From positions 15,844 to 79,843 of the forward strand of contig CAKUXP010000012.1 in the NCBI GenBank assembly GCA_934700345.1: DNA of 64,000 bases, given 5' to 3'. Source of the stretch: an uncultured Fibrobacter sp. (lineage in GTDB: Bacteria; Fibrobacterota; Fibrobacteria; Fibrobacterales; Fibrobacteraceae). Under the pieces are notes generated by a model. It was not told the DNA's origin and did not search any database. It saw only the letters and a program-made list of their open reading frames with translations. The translations under genes were made by a program, and so were the position numbers. How positions within the stretch are numbered: the stretch's first letter is position 1; each line of letters begins with the position of its first letter. Positions 1-9,156 of this stretch are shown here, one piece after another.

Positions 1-243
1 CGGACAAGGCAATCACGAATATAGTCTATTTTTTGTCTTTTGTCTTTTGTTTTTTTTAATGTTTCGAGTTTTTTGGAAAAAAACGACATGAGAGCATTGC
101 AACTTCTTCCGCCGAAAGGCCTGAACACTTTGAAATGACACGCCCTTTGTCAAGAGTCGTTTTAAGCGCCCCGAGTTCCTTATCGAACTTGGGAATTTCG
201 AGAGTCCGGATTTTAGTAAAAATTTAGAATCATCCCCGATGGC

Positions 244-272
244 ATAAAAATACCCCACCTTTACGGCAGGGT
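244..272 (-). terminator. Rho-independent terminator after the 296-1138 gene
   Basis: On the minus strand an 8-bp stem (two G-T pairs) around a GTAAA loop is followed by a run of Ts. It lies about 25 bases past the stop of the outer-membrane protein gene. The remaining bases 1-243 hold no convincing gene; a short minus frame there starts inside this terminator and looks non-coding. Confidence 0.65.
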
Positions 273-295
273 CTAGAATTCAACTTTTTATCGTC

Positions 296-1138
296 TTAAT
301 CGTCGTATTTCTTTTCACGTTCGCGGCGGCGAATTTCGGTTGCATCCGGGAAGAATTCCGGCAGGGCAAAGCCTATCGTAATGCCAAAGACAAGACCGAA
401 CTTCGAAATGCCGTCCTTGTCAATCACGCGGGAAACTTCTTCGTTCTTTACGTTCTTTTTATGGGAATCGTCATAGGCATTTGGCGCATAATACATGCCG
501 ACAGCAAACTGGAGATAGTACCATTCGTTTGTCAAATAGGTGATGAGGACATCGAACTGGAAACCCATCGTCGTGAGAAGTTTCCGCGTAAAGTCGTTGG
601 TGGAATCCGCAACAACGTCATGGTCATAATAGACCGTACCATAGGAAGCGGAAAAGCCCAGATGTAGCGGATTCTTCGGGAAGAGGTAGTAGTTTAGACC
701 GACCTTCCAACCCGTACCGCCCTCCAAGGAGAAGTTCGAAAAGTCCGGGTCGTCACCGCTCGGGATAAAGCCGAACGAGCCGTAAAGGCCGAGATGCCAG
801 CGCGTGATGTATTCCGCCCCGAACCCGAAGCCCATGCCCAACCCCGTTTCGCCCATGACAGGCTGGCGGGAACCCATGCCGAGTTGAAATACCAGGCGGT
901 CCTTCAACCAGTCACGACGCCGCAGGTTGTTTGCAAATTCATCTAGGCGTTGATCCTTTTCAAATTCCCGCCGCTTGGCTCGGTCAATGGCCCGCGAATC
1001 GGATTCCTCGACAGCGCTATTTTCGGATTCCGAAACATAGGCGTCTTTATCCGAAGCGCCGGCTTCGTAGCCACCATCGTTCTGGGCAAAGCTGGCCACA
1101 GCCAACGCAAAAAACAGAACACTTATCTTTTTAAACAT
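296..1138 (-). CDS. Predicted outer-membrane beta-barrel protein, function unknown
   Basis: 280 residues. It opens with a clear signal peptide (MFKKISVLFFALAVASFA) and then an acidic Ser/Glu/Asp-rich linker. A charged Arg/Lys/Glu helix follows (about residues 50-80), then a long stretch of alternating aromatic and glycine strands (GFGFGAEY, LGLYGSFGF, WKVGLNYYLF) typical of outer-membrane barrels, ending in a basic tail. It has its own promoter (1180-1209) and terminator, so it is probably monocistronic. I do not recognise a specific family. The outer-membrane location is inferred from the signal peptide and strand pattern. Confidence 0.7.
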   Translation of the reverse strand: MFKKISVLFFALAVASFAQNDGGYEAGASDKDAYVSESENSAVEESDSRAIDRAKRREFEKDQRLDEFANNLRRRDWLKDRLVFQLGMGSRQPVMGETGLGMGFGFGAEYITRWHLGLYGSFGFIPSGDDPDFSNFSLEGGTGWKVGLNYYLFPKNPLHLGFSASYGTVYYDHDVVADSTNDFTRKLLTTMGFQFDVLITYLTNEWYYLQFAVGMYYAPNAYDDSHKKNVKNEEVSRVIDKDGISKFGLVFGITIGFALPEFFPDATEIRRREREKKYDD

Positions 1139-1179
1139 CGCTAAAGAGCCTCTATTTATGATAGAACAGTTCCATTTCC

Positions 1180-1209
1180 AATATAGCTTATTCTTAAGGA
1201 TTTAAGCAA
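1180..1209 (-). promoter_or_regulatory. Sigma70-like promoter of the 296-1138 gene
   Basis: The minus strand carries TTGCTT (1204-1209) and TATATT (1180-1185) separated by 18 bases, about 42 bases before the start codon. This is the only good match in the 113-base gap between this gene and the DUF3108 gene. Confidence 0.55.
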
Positions 1210-1251
1210 AATATTTCTGTAAAAAGAAAATTGAAATTACTTTGGCACCGG

Positions 1252-2019
1252 TCATTTCGAAAGTCCTTGCTCAAATTTTACCAGTTCGCCCTTGATGGAG
1301 CCGATGGGAATCTTCACACGCATTAGAACAGGCAACCGCCTGCTGTCGTCCGAAAGCCAGATGAAAAGCCTCCCCGACGCCTTGAACGCCCCGTCATCGC
1401 CTAAAACGGGTTCCACCTTGATGCATGCAAACTTGCCGAGTTTCGTCTCGACGGTTTCCTTCCCATGGACGATTACCCGGAGGGCATAACGCTTCTTGCC
1501 GCTGACTGCGGAAAAATAGGTTTCTTTCTTCCCGGTCAGGTCCATGCTGCGGACCCGGTAGAAAGCCGAAATGATGCAATGTTCGTCCCCGTTCAGGGCA
1601 ATGGACGTATCCACCTTCGACTTGAATGCGTCCCTGCGCGAGCTTGCGAAAACCGTATCGGAGAGGACAGCCTTTTGGGAATTCCGGTCAAAGAGGATTC
1701 GGGACGAGCTGAAGAAGGAACCTTCGTTCAGGATTTTCTCGAAAGTCTCGGGCAGGAGCGTTTCCGCAGAGGAAATCGTCCGAATCGTATCCGCGACAGG
1801 GTATATCGATTTAAACGCCCCGTTATTTCTTGCGATGCTTTCAAATTTCATCTTTCCACCGTCGCGCGGGTAAGCGTTCATGTCTGCGGAACCAGCCGTG
1901 ACAAAACCCCAGCTCAGACGAAAGGAAAGTCGTTCCCCCTTTGCCCAAGGAACGCTCGACGCATCTACGGAAAACGCCGCCGTCACAAGCAAGAGGACCA
2001 GGGAGAACGCTCGGAGCAC
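1252..2019 (-). CDS. DUF3108 domain protein, secreted
   Basis: 255 residues. A signal peptide (MLRAFSLVLLLVTAAFSVDA) precedes the DUF3108 pattern: WAKGERLSFRLSWGFVTAGSA near the N-terminus, then a beta-rich domain with YPVADTIRT and a C-terminal LPVLMRVKIPIGSIKGEL segment. The family is periplasmic and of unknown biochemical role. The start is a GTG placed immediately after the purE stop codon, so it is probably translated by coupling as the last gene of purD-purE-DUF3108. No known role links it to purine synthesis; co-transcription may be incidental. Confidence 0.8.
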   Translation of the reverse strand: MLRAFSLVLLLVTAAFSVDASSVPWAKGERLSFRLSWGFVTAGSADMNAYPRDGGKMKFESIARNNGAFKSIYPVADTIRTISSAETLLPETFEKILNEGSFFSSSRILFDRNSQKAVLSDTVFASSRRDAFKSKVDTSIALNGDEHCIISAFYRVRSMDLTGKKETYFSAVSGKKRYALRVIVHGKETVETKLGKFACIKVEPVLGDDGAFKASGRLFIWLSDDSRRLPVLMRVKIPIGSIKGELVKFEQGLSK

Positions 2020-2487
2020 TTAGATATCGCCCAGGGATTTGCGGTAATCGGCAAGCTTCTCGCGAATATCCGCATGGGATAGGGCAAGGATCGCTATCGC
2101 AAGATAGGCGGCATTCTTGCCGTTTCCAATGCCAACCGTCGCCACGGGAATCCCGGACGGCATCTGCACGATAGAATGCAGGGCATCCACTCCCGAAAGA
2201 GGGCCGCCATCGCCCGGGACACCGATAACCGGAAGAAGCGTATTCGCGGCGAGAGTTCCCGGAAGGGCCGCGGCAAGGCCGGCAATCCCGATAAGGACCT
2301 GCACGCCTCGACCAGCGGCATCCTGCGCATATTTCGCCGTCTTGTTCGGCGTACGGTGAGCCGAAAGCACATTGTATTCCCAAGCGACCCCGAATTCGTC
2401 GAGAACGCCGGTCACCTTATCGACAATCGCCTTGTCCGAAGCGCTGCCGGTGACTATACCTACCAGGGGATTTTTTACTTCTTGCAT
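2020..2487 (-). CDS. purE: N5-carboxyaminoimidazole ribonucleotide mutase PurE
   Basis: 155 residues, the usual length of stand-alone PurE. The enzyme converts N5-CAIR to CAIR in purine synthesis. Visible motifs are GIVTGSASDKAIVDK (phosphate loop), SAHRTPNKT with the catalytic-region His, and GVDALHSIVQMPSGIPVATVGIG. The segment that reads AAHLPGM in E. coli-type PurE reads AAALPGT here, so one active-site-region His is absent. The start overlaps the purD stop by 13 bases, which fits coupled translation. No purK is present in this window. Confidence 0.92.
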   Translation of the reverse strand: MQEVKNPLVGIVTGSASDKAIVDKVTGVLDEFGVAWEYNVLSAHRTPNKTAKYAQDAAGRGVQVLIGIAGLAAALPGTLAANTLLPVIGVPGDGGPLSGVDALHSIVQMPSGIPVATVGIGNGKNAAYLAIAILALSHADIREKLADYRKSLGDI

Positions 2488-3758
2488 TTTGCGAGTCCTT
2501 TTTGTCCAATATCCTTGCGATAGAAAGCGCCATCAAAATGAATTTTTTCGCAGCCTTCATAAGCCTTGTCAAGGGCAGCCTTCAGGTCTGCACCGGTTCC
2601 GACGATGCCGAGGACACGCCCGCCCGCGGTTACGAGCGAGCCTTCCGCCATCTTCGTTCCGGCATGAACGACCATCGCACCGAGAGCTTCCGCAGCCTCG
2701 ACGCCCGAAATTCTTTTCCCCTTGGCATAGCTTCCGGGATAGCCTTCGCTCGCCATGACGACAATCGCCGCGGCACCTTTCGGCTCGGTCGGAGCGTTGA
2801 AATTTTTCAACTCGCCCTTTTCCGCCGCATCGAAAAGCGCAAGGATGTCTCCGTCATAGACCGGGAGAACGACCTGGCATTCGGGATCGCCTAGGCGGCA
2901 ATTGTATTCCACCACTTTCGGACCGTTTTTCGTCACCATGATTCCCACATAGAGGACGCCCGTATAGGGAGAACCTTCCTGTGTCATACCGCGAAGGGTC
3001 GGTTCGATGATTTCCCTTTTTACCTGAGAGAGGATTTCCGGGGTGACAACCGGTGCCGGCGTATAGGCTCCCATTCCGCCCGTGTTCGGTCCCTTGTCTC
3101 CGTCAAAGACCCGCTTGTGATCCTGGGCGGACGAGAGCAGGACGTAATCCTTTCCATCGCAGACCGCAAAGAGAGAGGCCTCTTCGCCTTCCATGAATTC
3201 CTCGATGACGACCGTCTTGCCCGATTCCCCGAATACGGCCTTGTCTCCGAGCATTTCCTCGACCGCATCCCGCGCTTCCGCATCGGTCAGGCAGACGACC
3301 GCACCTTTCCCGGCGGCAAGCCCCGACGCCTTGACGACAATCGGTGCGGGATGCTTTTTCAAAAATTCAAGAGCCGAATTCAAATCGGTAAAAGTCTCGT
3401 AAGCCGCCGTCGGAATCCCGTACTTTTTCATGAAATTCTTCGAAAACGCCTTGCTGCCTTCGAGAGCCGCCGCACCTTTTACCGGACCGAACGCACGAAG
3501 CCCGCGCCTACGAAATTCATCGACCACGCCGTTTACTAGCGGAACTTCCGGTCCGACAATCGTCAAATCGATTTTTTCACGCATCGCCAAATCCGCAATC
3601 GCGTTCGGGTCATTGACATCGACAGGTACGCATTTTCCAAGGCGTTCCATCCCCGGATTTCCCGGAGCGGCAACCAGGTTCGAACAAAGAGGCGACTTTT
3701 TGACGGCAAGCGCAATCGCGTTTTCACGACCGCCACTGCCGATAACGAGAATATTCAT
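2475..3758 (-). CDS. purD: Phosphoribosylamine-glycine ligase PurD
   Basis: 427 residues, normal for the family. It joins phosphoribosylamine and glycine using ATP to give GAR. MNILVIGSGGRENAIA marks the N-terminal domain. KASGLAAGKGAVV begins the ATP-grasp fold, and NTGGMGAYTPAP and EYNCRLGDPECQVVLP are family signatures. The frame is open 17 codons further upstream, but the ATG at 3758 is preceded by AAGGA at good spacing and starts exactly at the Rossmann strand. It leads the purD-purE-DUF3108 unit. Confidence 0.96.
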   Translation of the reverse strand: MNILVIGSGGRENAIALAVKKSPLCSNLVAAPGNPGMERLGKCVPVDVNDPNAIADLAMREKIDLTIVGPEVPLVNGVVDEFRRRGLRAFGPVKGAAALEGSKAFSKNFMKKYGIPTAAYETFTDLNSALEFLKKHPAPIVVKASGLAAGKGAVVCLTDAEARDAVEEMLGDKAVFGESGKTVVIEEFMEGEEASLFAVCDGKDYVLLSSAQDHKRVFDGDKGPNTGGMGAYTPAPVVTPEILSQVKREIIEPTLRGMTQEGSPYTGVLYVGIMVTKNGPKVVEYNCRLGDPECQVVLPVYDGDILALFDAAEKGELKNFNAPTEPKGAAAIVVMASEGYPGSYAKGKRISGVEAAEALGAMVVHAGTKMAEGSLVTAGGRVLGIVGTGADLKAALDKAYEGCEKIHFDGAFYRKDIGQKGLAKCKK

Positions 3759-3866
3759 GGGCAATTCCTTTTTCGTTCCGCGAAAATCTAGAAAAATAAA
3801 TGCGCACATTTTGCAAACAGCAGGCGGAAACGAGATAAGAAAATCCGAAAAGACGTCAAATCGTTC

Positions 3867-4243
3867 CTAGTCTCTAGGCAACTCCTTATACCAGCATTTC
3901 GGAAATGCGGAACATCCCCAAAACTGTCTGCCGACATTTTCCCCTTTCCTCGAAGTCCGCAATACAAGCGGAGCGCCGCAACGCGGGCACTTACGTTCTG
4001 CGACAGTTGTTCCCGCCGGTTTTTCGGGCATTGCACCCACTGCACAAGTTTTCACTTCGCTTTGATATTCATCCTTTTGCCCATCGGCAATCAAGGCTTC
4101 AAACTTTTGGCATAATCGGACATGACCGGCTTGCGGCACTTGAGAAAGGAACCTATCAGCTCATGCATTTCATCTCTAGAGCACAAGTATAAATCCTTGT
4201 CCGCTTCTTCAATGCGCTTGATATATGAAACCAGATGGAATCC
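3867..4243 (-). pseudogene. Frameshifted remnant of a C4 zinc-finger (topoisomerase-type) protein
   Basis: The C-terminal part is an open frame at 3867-4139 ending in a topoisomerase-type C4 zinc finger: CPRCGAPLVLRTSRKGENV, then FWGCSAFPKC. The upstream 50 codons (4091-4243, beginning GFHLVSYIKRIEEADKDLY) are open in a different frame and overlap it. One frameshift near the AAAAG at about 4100 would join SDYAK to KFEALIADGQ and give one continuous protein. The upstream part has no start and hits a stop at 4244-4246, beside the restriction operon. I infer a decayed 3' remnant whose 5' end was lost when the RM genes arrived. The 90-residue frame could still be a short functional zinc-finger protein. 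Confidence 0.55.
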
Positions 4244-4270
4244 CTACTCTCTCCAATGTGTCAAAAAAAA

Positions 4271-5437
4271 TTACAAGCTTTTCACATACCGAACAAATTT
4301 ACCCAAAGTCCAAATGCTTTCTTGCTTTTCTTTCGGATAAGTCTTTATATATGGTTTCGGCACAACAAGAACAACTTTTTCCGCAGCCATTTCATCCATT
4401 TGATTTGCCGAAATTCCCTGTTGAAGAGTACACAAATACTTGTTATCGTCTTTCAACCGATTGGCTTCATTCAAAACTTGCCGCCAACGATCCTTACAAG
4501 TCGTTTTTGCGGCAAGAGAAACAAGTTTATTTGTCGGAAAAGATAAATTATGATAAGCATTTCCTGAAGGGAATATGAAATCGGGTTTCTTATTTCCTTC
4601 CGTTACAACTTGTTCTTCAAATGGGATTTGGTTGTCTCTAAAAATGGCAGCCAAATGATGCTCCAAGCTTTTTCCTGCTCGACTTTTTCGACGATTCAAA
4701 ACCTGGTTTGCAACATTGATAAAAGAATCAACGGAAGTAAATCCATTTCTTATCATCGTTCCATAGCGTGAATATTCAAGGCTTTTGAATACATTGTATT
4801 CAACATTTGTCCAATCGATAATTTTCTGATCGGGATTTGTCACCACATATTCAATATGGTCATAAGCTTTATCGCAAATCTCTCTTGCGGCTGCAGACAT
4901 TCTTTCCGAACTCGGAAACTCAATTTTTGAAGCGTCCAAATCCTTGATGAAATCGCTGATTAGTGTATTTTCATTCGCCGTAGGAGAAATAAGGCCTGTA
5001 TTTACCAAAGCATTTGTTTCAGAAGGTGAAAGTCCAAAAGTATCTAGATATTCATCAATATCAATTTCACTATTTAAAACAAAACCTTGATAATTTTCTG
5101 AATCTCGTTGGACAAGAACAAAAAGTGCCCCGGTATAATCCGGCCTAAACACCGGAGTTCGAGTCATTCGGTACTCGTCTCTTGTTCCTTTTCCGTAATA
5201 GATGAATCGAGATTCCGTTAAGCAAGAATCCTCAAAATTCCACAATATGCTTACTACTCGACTTTTATTTTCTCCTTTAACACCCGGAGAATCAAACAAT
5301 ATAGAACAAGCATTTTTCGGTATATAAACGCCAGCTTGATGGCTTTGGTCTGGACTCGTATCATTCGCAGACAAAAATTTGCAAAATGTTTTCACCCCAT
5401 AAATCGAAGCATTTATTGCGTCTAACGATCCTTGCAT
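4271..5437 (-). CDS. EcoRII-like type II restriction endonuclease
   Basis: 388 residues against about 400 for EcoRII, with both EcoRII domains. The N-terminal effector-binding domain is recognised by LSANDT...HQAGVYIP (residues 22-40). The C-terminal catalytic domain begins at about residue 245 (RRKSRAGKSLEHHLAAIF). The PD-(D/E)xK core is visible as EGNKKPDFIFPSG (Asp286) and LAAKTTCKDRWRQ (Lys311, Lys315). Enzymes with this architecture are type IIE and need a second DNA site as effector. EcoRII itself cuts at CCWGG; the target of this homologue cannot be read from sequence. It lies 17 bases downstream of the methyltransferase and both are markedly AT-richer than their neighbours. Confidence 0.9.
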   Translation of the reverse strand: MQGSLDAINASIYGVKTFCKFLSANDTSPDQSHQAGVYIPKNACSILFDSPGVKGENKSRVVSILWNFEDSCLTESRFIYYGKGTRDEYRMTRTPVFRPDYTGALFVLVQRDSENYQGFVLNSEIDIDEYLDTFGLSPSETNALVNTGLISPTANENTLISDFIKDLDASKIEFPSSERMSAAAREICDKAYDHIEYVVTNPDQKIIDWTNVEYNVFKSLEYSRYGTMIRNGFTSVDSFINVANQVLNRRKSRAGKSLEHHLAAIFRDNQIPFEEQVVTEGNKKPDFIFPSGNAYHNLSFPTNKLVSLAAKTTCKDRWRQVLNEANRLKDDNKYLCTLQQGISANQMDEMAAEKVVLVVPKPYIKTYPKEKQESIWTLGKFVRYVKSL

Positions 5438-5454
5438 TTATCCTCCAAACATTT

Positions 5455-6411
5455 TCATTTTAAATGAGATGCAATTAATTTCGCCACAGTAGCCATCAAC
5501 GGGACAACAACCGAATTACCAAACTGTTTATAAGCTTGAACATCCGATACCGTTATTTTAAAAGTGTCCGGGAACCCTTGAAGTCTCGCGCATTCTCTAG
5601 GTGTTAAACGCCTCGGATTTTTATTTTTTTGCGCAATCAAAATTTCAGAACCATCTTTGTAATACCTCGCACTTAAAGTTCTTGATACGCCATTAAGCGG
5701 AGCCATCCCATACCCAAAACCATTGCCTGCCGCCTTATGCTTCGCTGCATAATTTTGAAGATAAATCCATAATTTATCGGAAAGAGTGTATTTTGAATCT
5801 GGTTTGTTTTCCAAAATATCTTTCATGACTGGCTTTGGAACCTTAGGTATAATTTTAAATTCAAAATTCACTTTATCTTTATAGTATTTCCTATCGAAAC
5901 CGATAATAAGAATGCGTTCTCTGTGCTGTGGCACAAAATTTTGACCATCTAAAACCTTATAAAAGATGTCGTAATCCAATTCACCAAGAGATTCTTGGAT
6001 CACTTTAAATGTATTGCCCTTGTCATGGCTGCAAAGATTTTTCACATTTTCAAGCATAAACGCTTTCGGTCTTTTAGCCTTTATAATTCTGCAAACATCA
6101 AAAAACAATGTTCCTTGGGTTTTATCCTCAAAACCGGTCGCTCGCCCAAGACTGTTTTTTTTAGAAACACCGGCAATAGAAAACGGTTGACATGGGAAAC
6201 CAGCCACTAAAACATCATGATCTGGAATCTTTTTTGCATCAACCTTGGTAATGTCGCCATCAGGCATATTTCCAAAATTATCAAAATAGGTTTTTTGACA
6301 AAACTTATTCCATTCATTGGTGTAAACACATTTGCCGCCTGCCGATTCAAAAGCCAAGCGCATACCGCCTATACCGGCAAACAAATCGATGAATGTAAAT
6401 TTCGGCTTCAT
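5455..6411 (-). CDS. DNA (cytosine-5)-methyltransferase, cognate of the EcoRII-like enzyme
   Basis: 318 residues with the C5-methyltransferase motifs in order: FIDLFAGIGGMRLAFE (motif I, SAM binding, residues 7-22), GFPCQPFS (motif IV with the catalytic Cys, residues 71-78), MLENVKNL (motif VI), FVPQHRERILIIGF (motif VIII), RRLTPRECARLQGFP (motif IX) and QFGNSVVVPL (motif X). It protects host DNA from the adjacent endonuclease. The start has AAGGAA upstream, and the gene has its own strong promoter, so methylase is made first. Low G+C relative to rseP next door suggests horizontal acquisition of the pair. Confidence 0.95.
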   Translation of the reverse strand: MKPKFTFIDLFAGIGGMRLAFESAGGKCVYTNEWNKFCQKTYFDNFGNMPDGDITKVDAKKIPDHDVLVAGFPCQPFSIAGVSKKNSLGRATGFEDKTQGTLFFDVCRIIKAKRPKAFMLENVKNLCSHDKGNTFKVIQESLGELDYDIFYKVLDGQNFVPQHRERILIIGFDRKYYKDKVNFEFKIIPKVPKPVMKDILENKPDSKYTLSDKLWIYLQNYAAKHKAAGNGFGYGMAPLNGVSRTLSARYYKDGSEILIAQKNKNPRRLTPRECARLQGFPDTFKITVSDVQAYKQFGNSVVVPLMATVAKLIASHLK

Positions 6412-6444
6412 TTCGGTCTTATTTCCTTATGCGTTCCAAAAATA

Positions 6445-6472
6445 CATATAATTTTACGACACTCTTTGTCAA
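6445..6472 (-). promoter_or_regulatory. Promoter of the EcoRII-like RM operon
   Basis: A perfect TTGACA (6467-6472) and TATATG (6445-6450) on the minus strand are separated by 16 bases, about 34 bases before the methyltransferase ATG. A 7-bp hairpin (6499-6516) upstream of it may end transcription from rseP, but it lacks a strong T-run. Confidence 0.6.
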
Positions 6473-6557
6473 AGCAATCATTTACATCCTTGATGAAACG
6501 GAATAAAAATATTCCGCATCAATCGCAAAGTTCAATTCCCGGAAAAAAATTCCCGCC

Positions 6558-7928
6558 CTACTTTAAAAAGAGTCCGATTTTTCCGAAGTCGAGGAACGTG
6601 ATGAAAACGAAGAGGGCGATAAACAGCGCCATGGCGATTTTCTGGATTACCGCCTGTTTTTCCTGCGAAATCGCCTTGCCGCGGACCGCTTCGATGAAGA
6701 GGAAGAGAAGGATTCCCCCGTCCGTAATCGCAAGCGGCAAGAGGTTCATGATTCCCAGGTTGATACTGATGAGCGCGAGAATCATCAGGAAGTCTTCGAA
6801 TCCGGAAAGCCAGACATTTCCCATCACGGCGACAATCGTGACGGGCCCGGACATCGCATCGACCTTTACCTGCCCCTGGAACATCCGCTTCAGATAGCGG
6901 AAAACGCTCGTCGTCATTTTCCAGCTGGTGCCGCAGGCCTTGAGAACGGCATCCGGGAAGTTACGGCTTACGATATGCGTTTCCTTGAACATCACGTAGG
7001 TCATCTGGATGCCTATCATGTAACGCCCGTGCTCCGGGCTGTAAAGTGCGGAAAGTTCCTTTTCGAGCGTGTCCGCGCCACGATGAATCGTTATCGTGAG
7101 AGGCTTCCCTTCGGAACCGTTCACCAGATCGACAACATCCCGATACCTGAAAATTCTCTGTCGGTCGATTTCGACAATCGTATCGCCCGGAAGGAATCCC
7201 GCCTTTTCCGCCGCACTGCCGGCAAGAGGCTTTCCGTTGATGACGACGCGATGCCGCGGATAGACGCCCGCTTCGCCGACTCCCATATGGATATCGTCTG
7301 CGAGAGAATCCTTTCCGGGGATGATCATCTCTTGCGGAACGAGGGTCAAAGAAAGCGTATCCGCGCCGCGGGTTAGCTTTAGTGGGACATTCGCGCCGAG
7401 CCGTACACCGACCTGTTCGCGAAAATCATCCCAGCCGTTCGTCGGACGACCGTCGAGTTCGAATATCGTATCGCCCGGAAGGATTCCGGCCTTTTCCGCT
7501 GCGCTTTCCGGTGCGACCAGTCCCACGATCAGACGTGACGATTCCGGTTCCTCCACGCCTTTCATGTAAAGTCCCACCAAAAGAAGAAAGGCAAACGCGA
7601 TGTTTACAAACGGTCCCGCAAAGGCGATCGCCGCCCGCGCCCCGACGCTTTTCGACACAAACGAATTCGGATCGTTCGAATCGGCATCCTCGGGATTTTC
7701 CCCTTCCATGGCAACGTAGCCGCCAAAGGGAATCAGCGAAATGCAATACTCCGTCTCGCCTTTCTTGAAGCGCAACAATTTTTTGCCGAATCCGATGGAA
7801 AATGTCTTGACCTTGACCTTGTTCCACTTAGCGACCAGAAAATGTCCCAGTTCGTGGATGAAGACGAGAAAGCTCAGGCTGAGAAGCCCGAGTGCGAACA
7901 TGGCGATATTCGAAAGGATACTGTCCAT
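6558..7928 (-). CDS. rseP: Site-2 intramembrane metalloprotease RseP
   Basis: 456 residues, typical. The N-terminal membrane segment holds the zinc-binding FIHELGHFLVAKWN motif (about residues 23-36). IPFGGYVAMEGENPED follows, then two tandem PDZ domains, each with an APESAAEKAGILPGDTI-like carboxylate loop. The C-terminal membrane part contains NLLPLAITDGG, which supplies the third zinc ligand Asp; the family usually has a His after DGG and here it is Ile. It cleaves membrane anchors such as anti-sigma factors and signal-peptide remnants. It is the last gene of the rpsB-to-rseP block, 84 bases after dxr. Confidence 0.95.
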   Translation of the reverse strand: MDSILSNIAMFALGLLSLSFLVFIHELGHFLVAKWNKVKVKTFSIGFGKKLLRFKKGETEYCISLIPFGGYVAMEGENPEDADSNDPNSFVSKSVGARAAIAFAGPFVNIAFAFLLLVGLYMKGVEEPESSRLIVGLVAPESAAEKAGILPGDTIFELDGRPTNGWDDFREQVGVRLGANVPLKLTRGADTLSLTLVPQEMIIPGKDSLADDIHMGVGEAGVYPRHRVVINGKPLAGSAAEKAGFLPGDTIVEIDRQRIFRYRDVVDLVNGSEGKPLTITIHRGADTLEKELSALYSPEHGRYMIGIQMTYVMFKETHIVSRNFPDAVLKACGTSWKMTTSVFRYLKRMFQGQVKVDAMSGPVTIVAVMGNVWLSGFEDFLMILALISINLGIMNLLPLAITDGGILLFLFIEAVRGKAISQEKQAVIQKIAMALFIALFVFITFLDFGKIGLFLK

Positions 7929-8012
7929 GCGTCACAATGTAGAAATTCTGGTTTTGGCCTAACCAAAAAAGCGACCCGTGAGCCGCTTCTTAAATTCTTC
8001 TGTCCGGGATTT

Positions 8013-9155
8013 TCAAATCAAGCCCGAGGCGAGCCTTCGCGCTTCCTTGTCCGCCGAAAGAATCGTATCGAGGTCAAGCGTCCCGGAAACAGTCGGGGTC
8101 TTCTCCACGACCTTTTCCACGCCAGCCGGAATGTCCATGAACCCGATTTTCCGTTCGAGGAACGCGCCGACGAGAACTTCGTTTGCCGCATTCATCATCG
8201 CAGTGTAAAGCCCGCCCCTTTTGCCGCATTCCATCGCAAGGGCGAGACAGCGGAATTTTTCCAGGTCCGGATTGAAGAAGGTGAGCTTGCCGATTTCCGC
8301 AAGATCTAGCCGTTCCGTTTCGAGCGAAATGCGTTCCGGCCACGTGAGCGCGACCTGGATCGGGATTTTCATGTCGGGAGCGCCTAGCTGCGCCATCAGG
8401 CTTCCGTCGCGAAACTGCACCAGGGAATGAACGCGGCTCTGCGGGTGGACAACGACTTGAATTTGTTCGTAAGGAATGTCAAAGAGAAAATGCGCCTCGA
8501 TGACTTCCAGGCCTTTGTTCATCATGCTTGCGGAATCTATCGTGATCTTCCGTCCCATGCTCCAGACCGGATGGTTCAGGGCATCTTCGACGGAAATGTC
8601 CTTGAACCTTTCGAACGGCCATTCGCGAAATGGTCCTCCCGAAGCCGTAATCTGCAAATTTTCCACTTCCGTCTTTGGACGGTCCGCCAGGCATTGGAAA
8701 ATCGCGTTGTGCTCCGAATCGACAGGCGTGAGGCAGGCCTTTGGATTTTCGCGTAGCGCATCCGTAATGACTTCGCCCGCCATGACGAGGGTTTCCTTGT
8801 TTGCAAGCGCAATGTGCTTGGAAGCCCGAATAGCGGAAAGGGTCGGGAGGCAGCCGACGGAGCCCATGAGAGCATTCAGGACGATATCCACATTCGGATC
8901 GCTCGAAAGTTCGCAGAGACCTTCCATTCCGGTGAGGACAGGCCTTCCCAGTTCCTTCGAAAGTTCCCTGGCGGCAGATTCGTCAAACATGCAGAAACGT
9001 TCCACATCCATTTCGTGGGCGATTTTCGCAACGCTTTTCCAGTTCCTGTTCGCAGCCACCGCATACAGCCGAAAACGTTCGGGATGCTGCTTTAAAACAC
9101 CGATGGTCGAAGTTCCTATCGAACCTGTTGCCCCCAGAAGACAGACTTGCTTCAT
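8013..9155 (-). CDS. dxr: 1-deoxy-D-xylulose 5-phosphate reductoisomerase
   Basis: 380 residues. It catalyses the committed step of the MEP isoprenoid pathway (DXP to MEP, NADPH-dependent). Motifs are GATGSIGTSTIGVL (nucleotide binding, N-terminus), TPVDSEHNAIFQ (metal and substrate binding, mid-protein) and SASMMNKGLEVIEAHFLF. It starts one base after the cdsA stop and its product feeds the isoprenoid chain used by UppS, encoded two genes upstream in the same operon. Confidence 0.97.
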   Translation of the reverse strand: MKQVCLLGATGSIGTSTIGVLKQHPERFRLYAVAANRNWKSVAKIAHEMDVERFCMFDESAARELSKELGRPVLTGMEGLCELSSDPNVDIVLNALMGSVGCLPTLSAIRASKHIALANKETLVMAGEVITDALRENPKACLTPVDSEHNAIFQCLADRPKTEVENLQITASGGPFREWPFERFKDISVEDALNHPVWSMGRKITIDSASMMNKGLEVIEAHFLFDIPYEQIQVVVHPQSRVHSLVQFRDGSLMAQLGAPDMKIPIQVALTWPERISLETERLDLAEIGKLTFFNPDLEKFRCLALAMECGKRGGLYTAMMNAANEVLVGAFLERKIGFMDIPAGVEKVVEKTPTVSGTLDLDTILSADKEARRLASGLI

Positions 9156-9156
9156 T

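Noticed and set aside
13..258. Short minus-strand frame at the left edge
   Set aside because: It begins inside the terminator stem of the upstream gene, has no ribosome binding site and a random composition.
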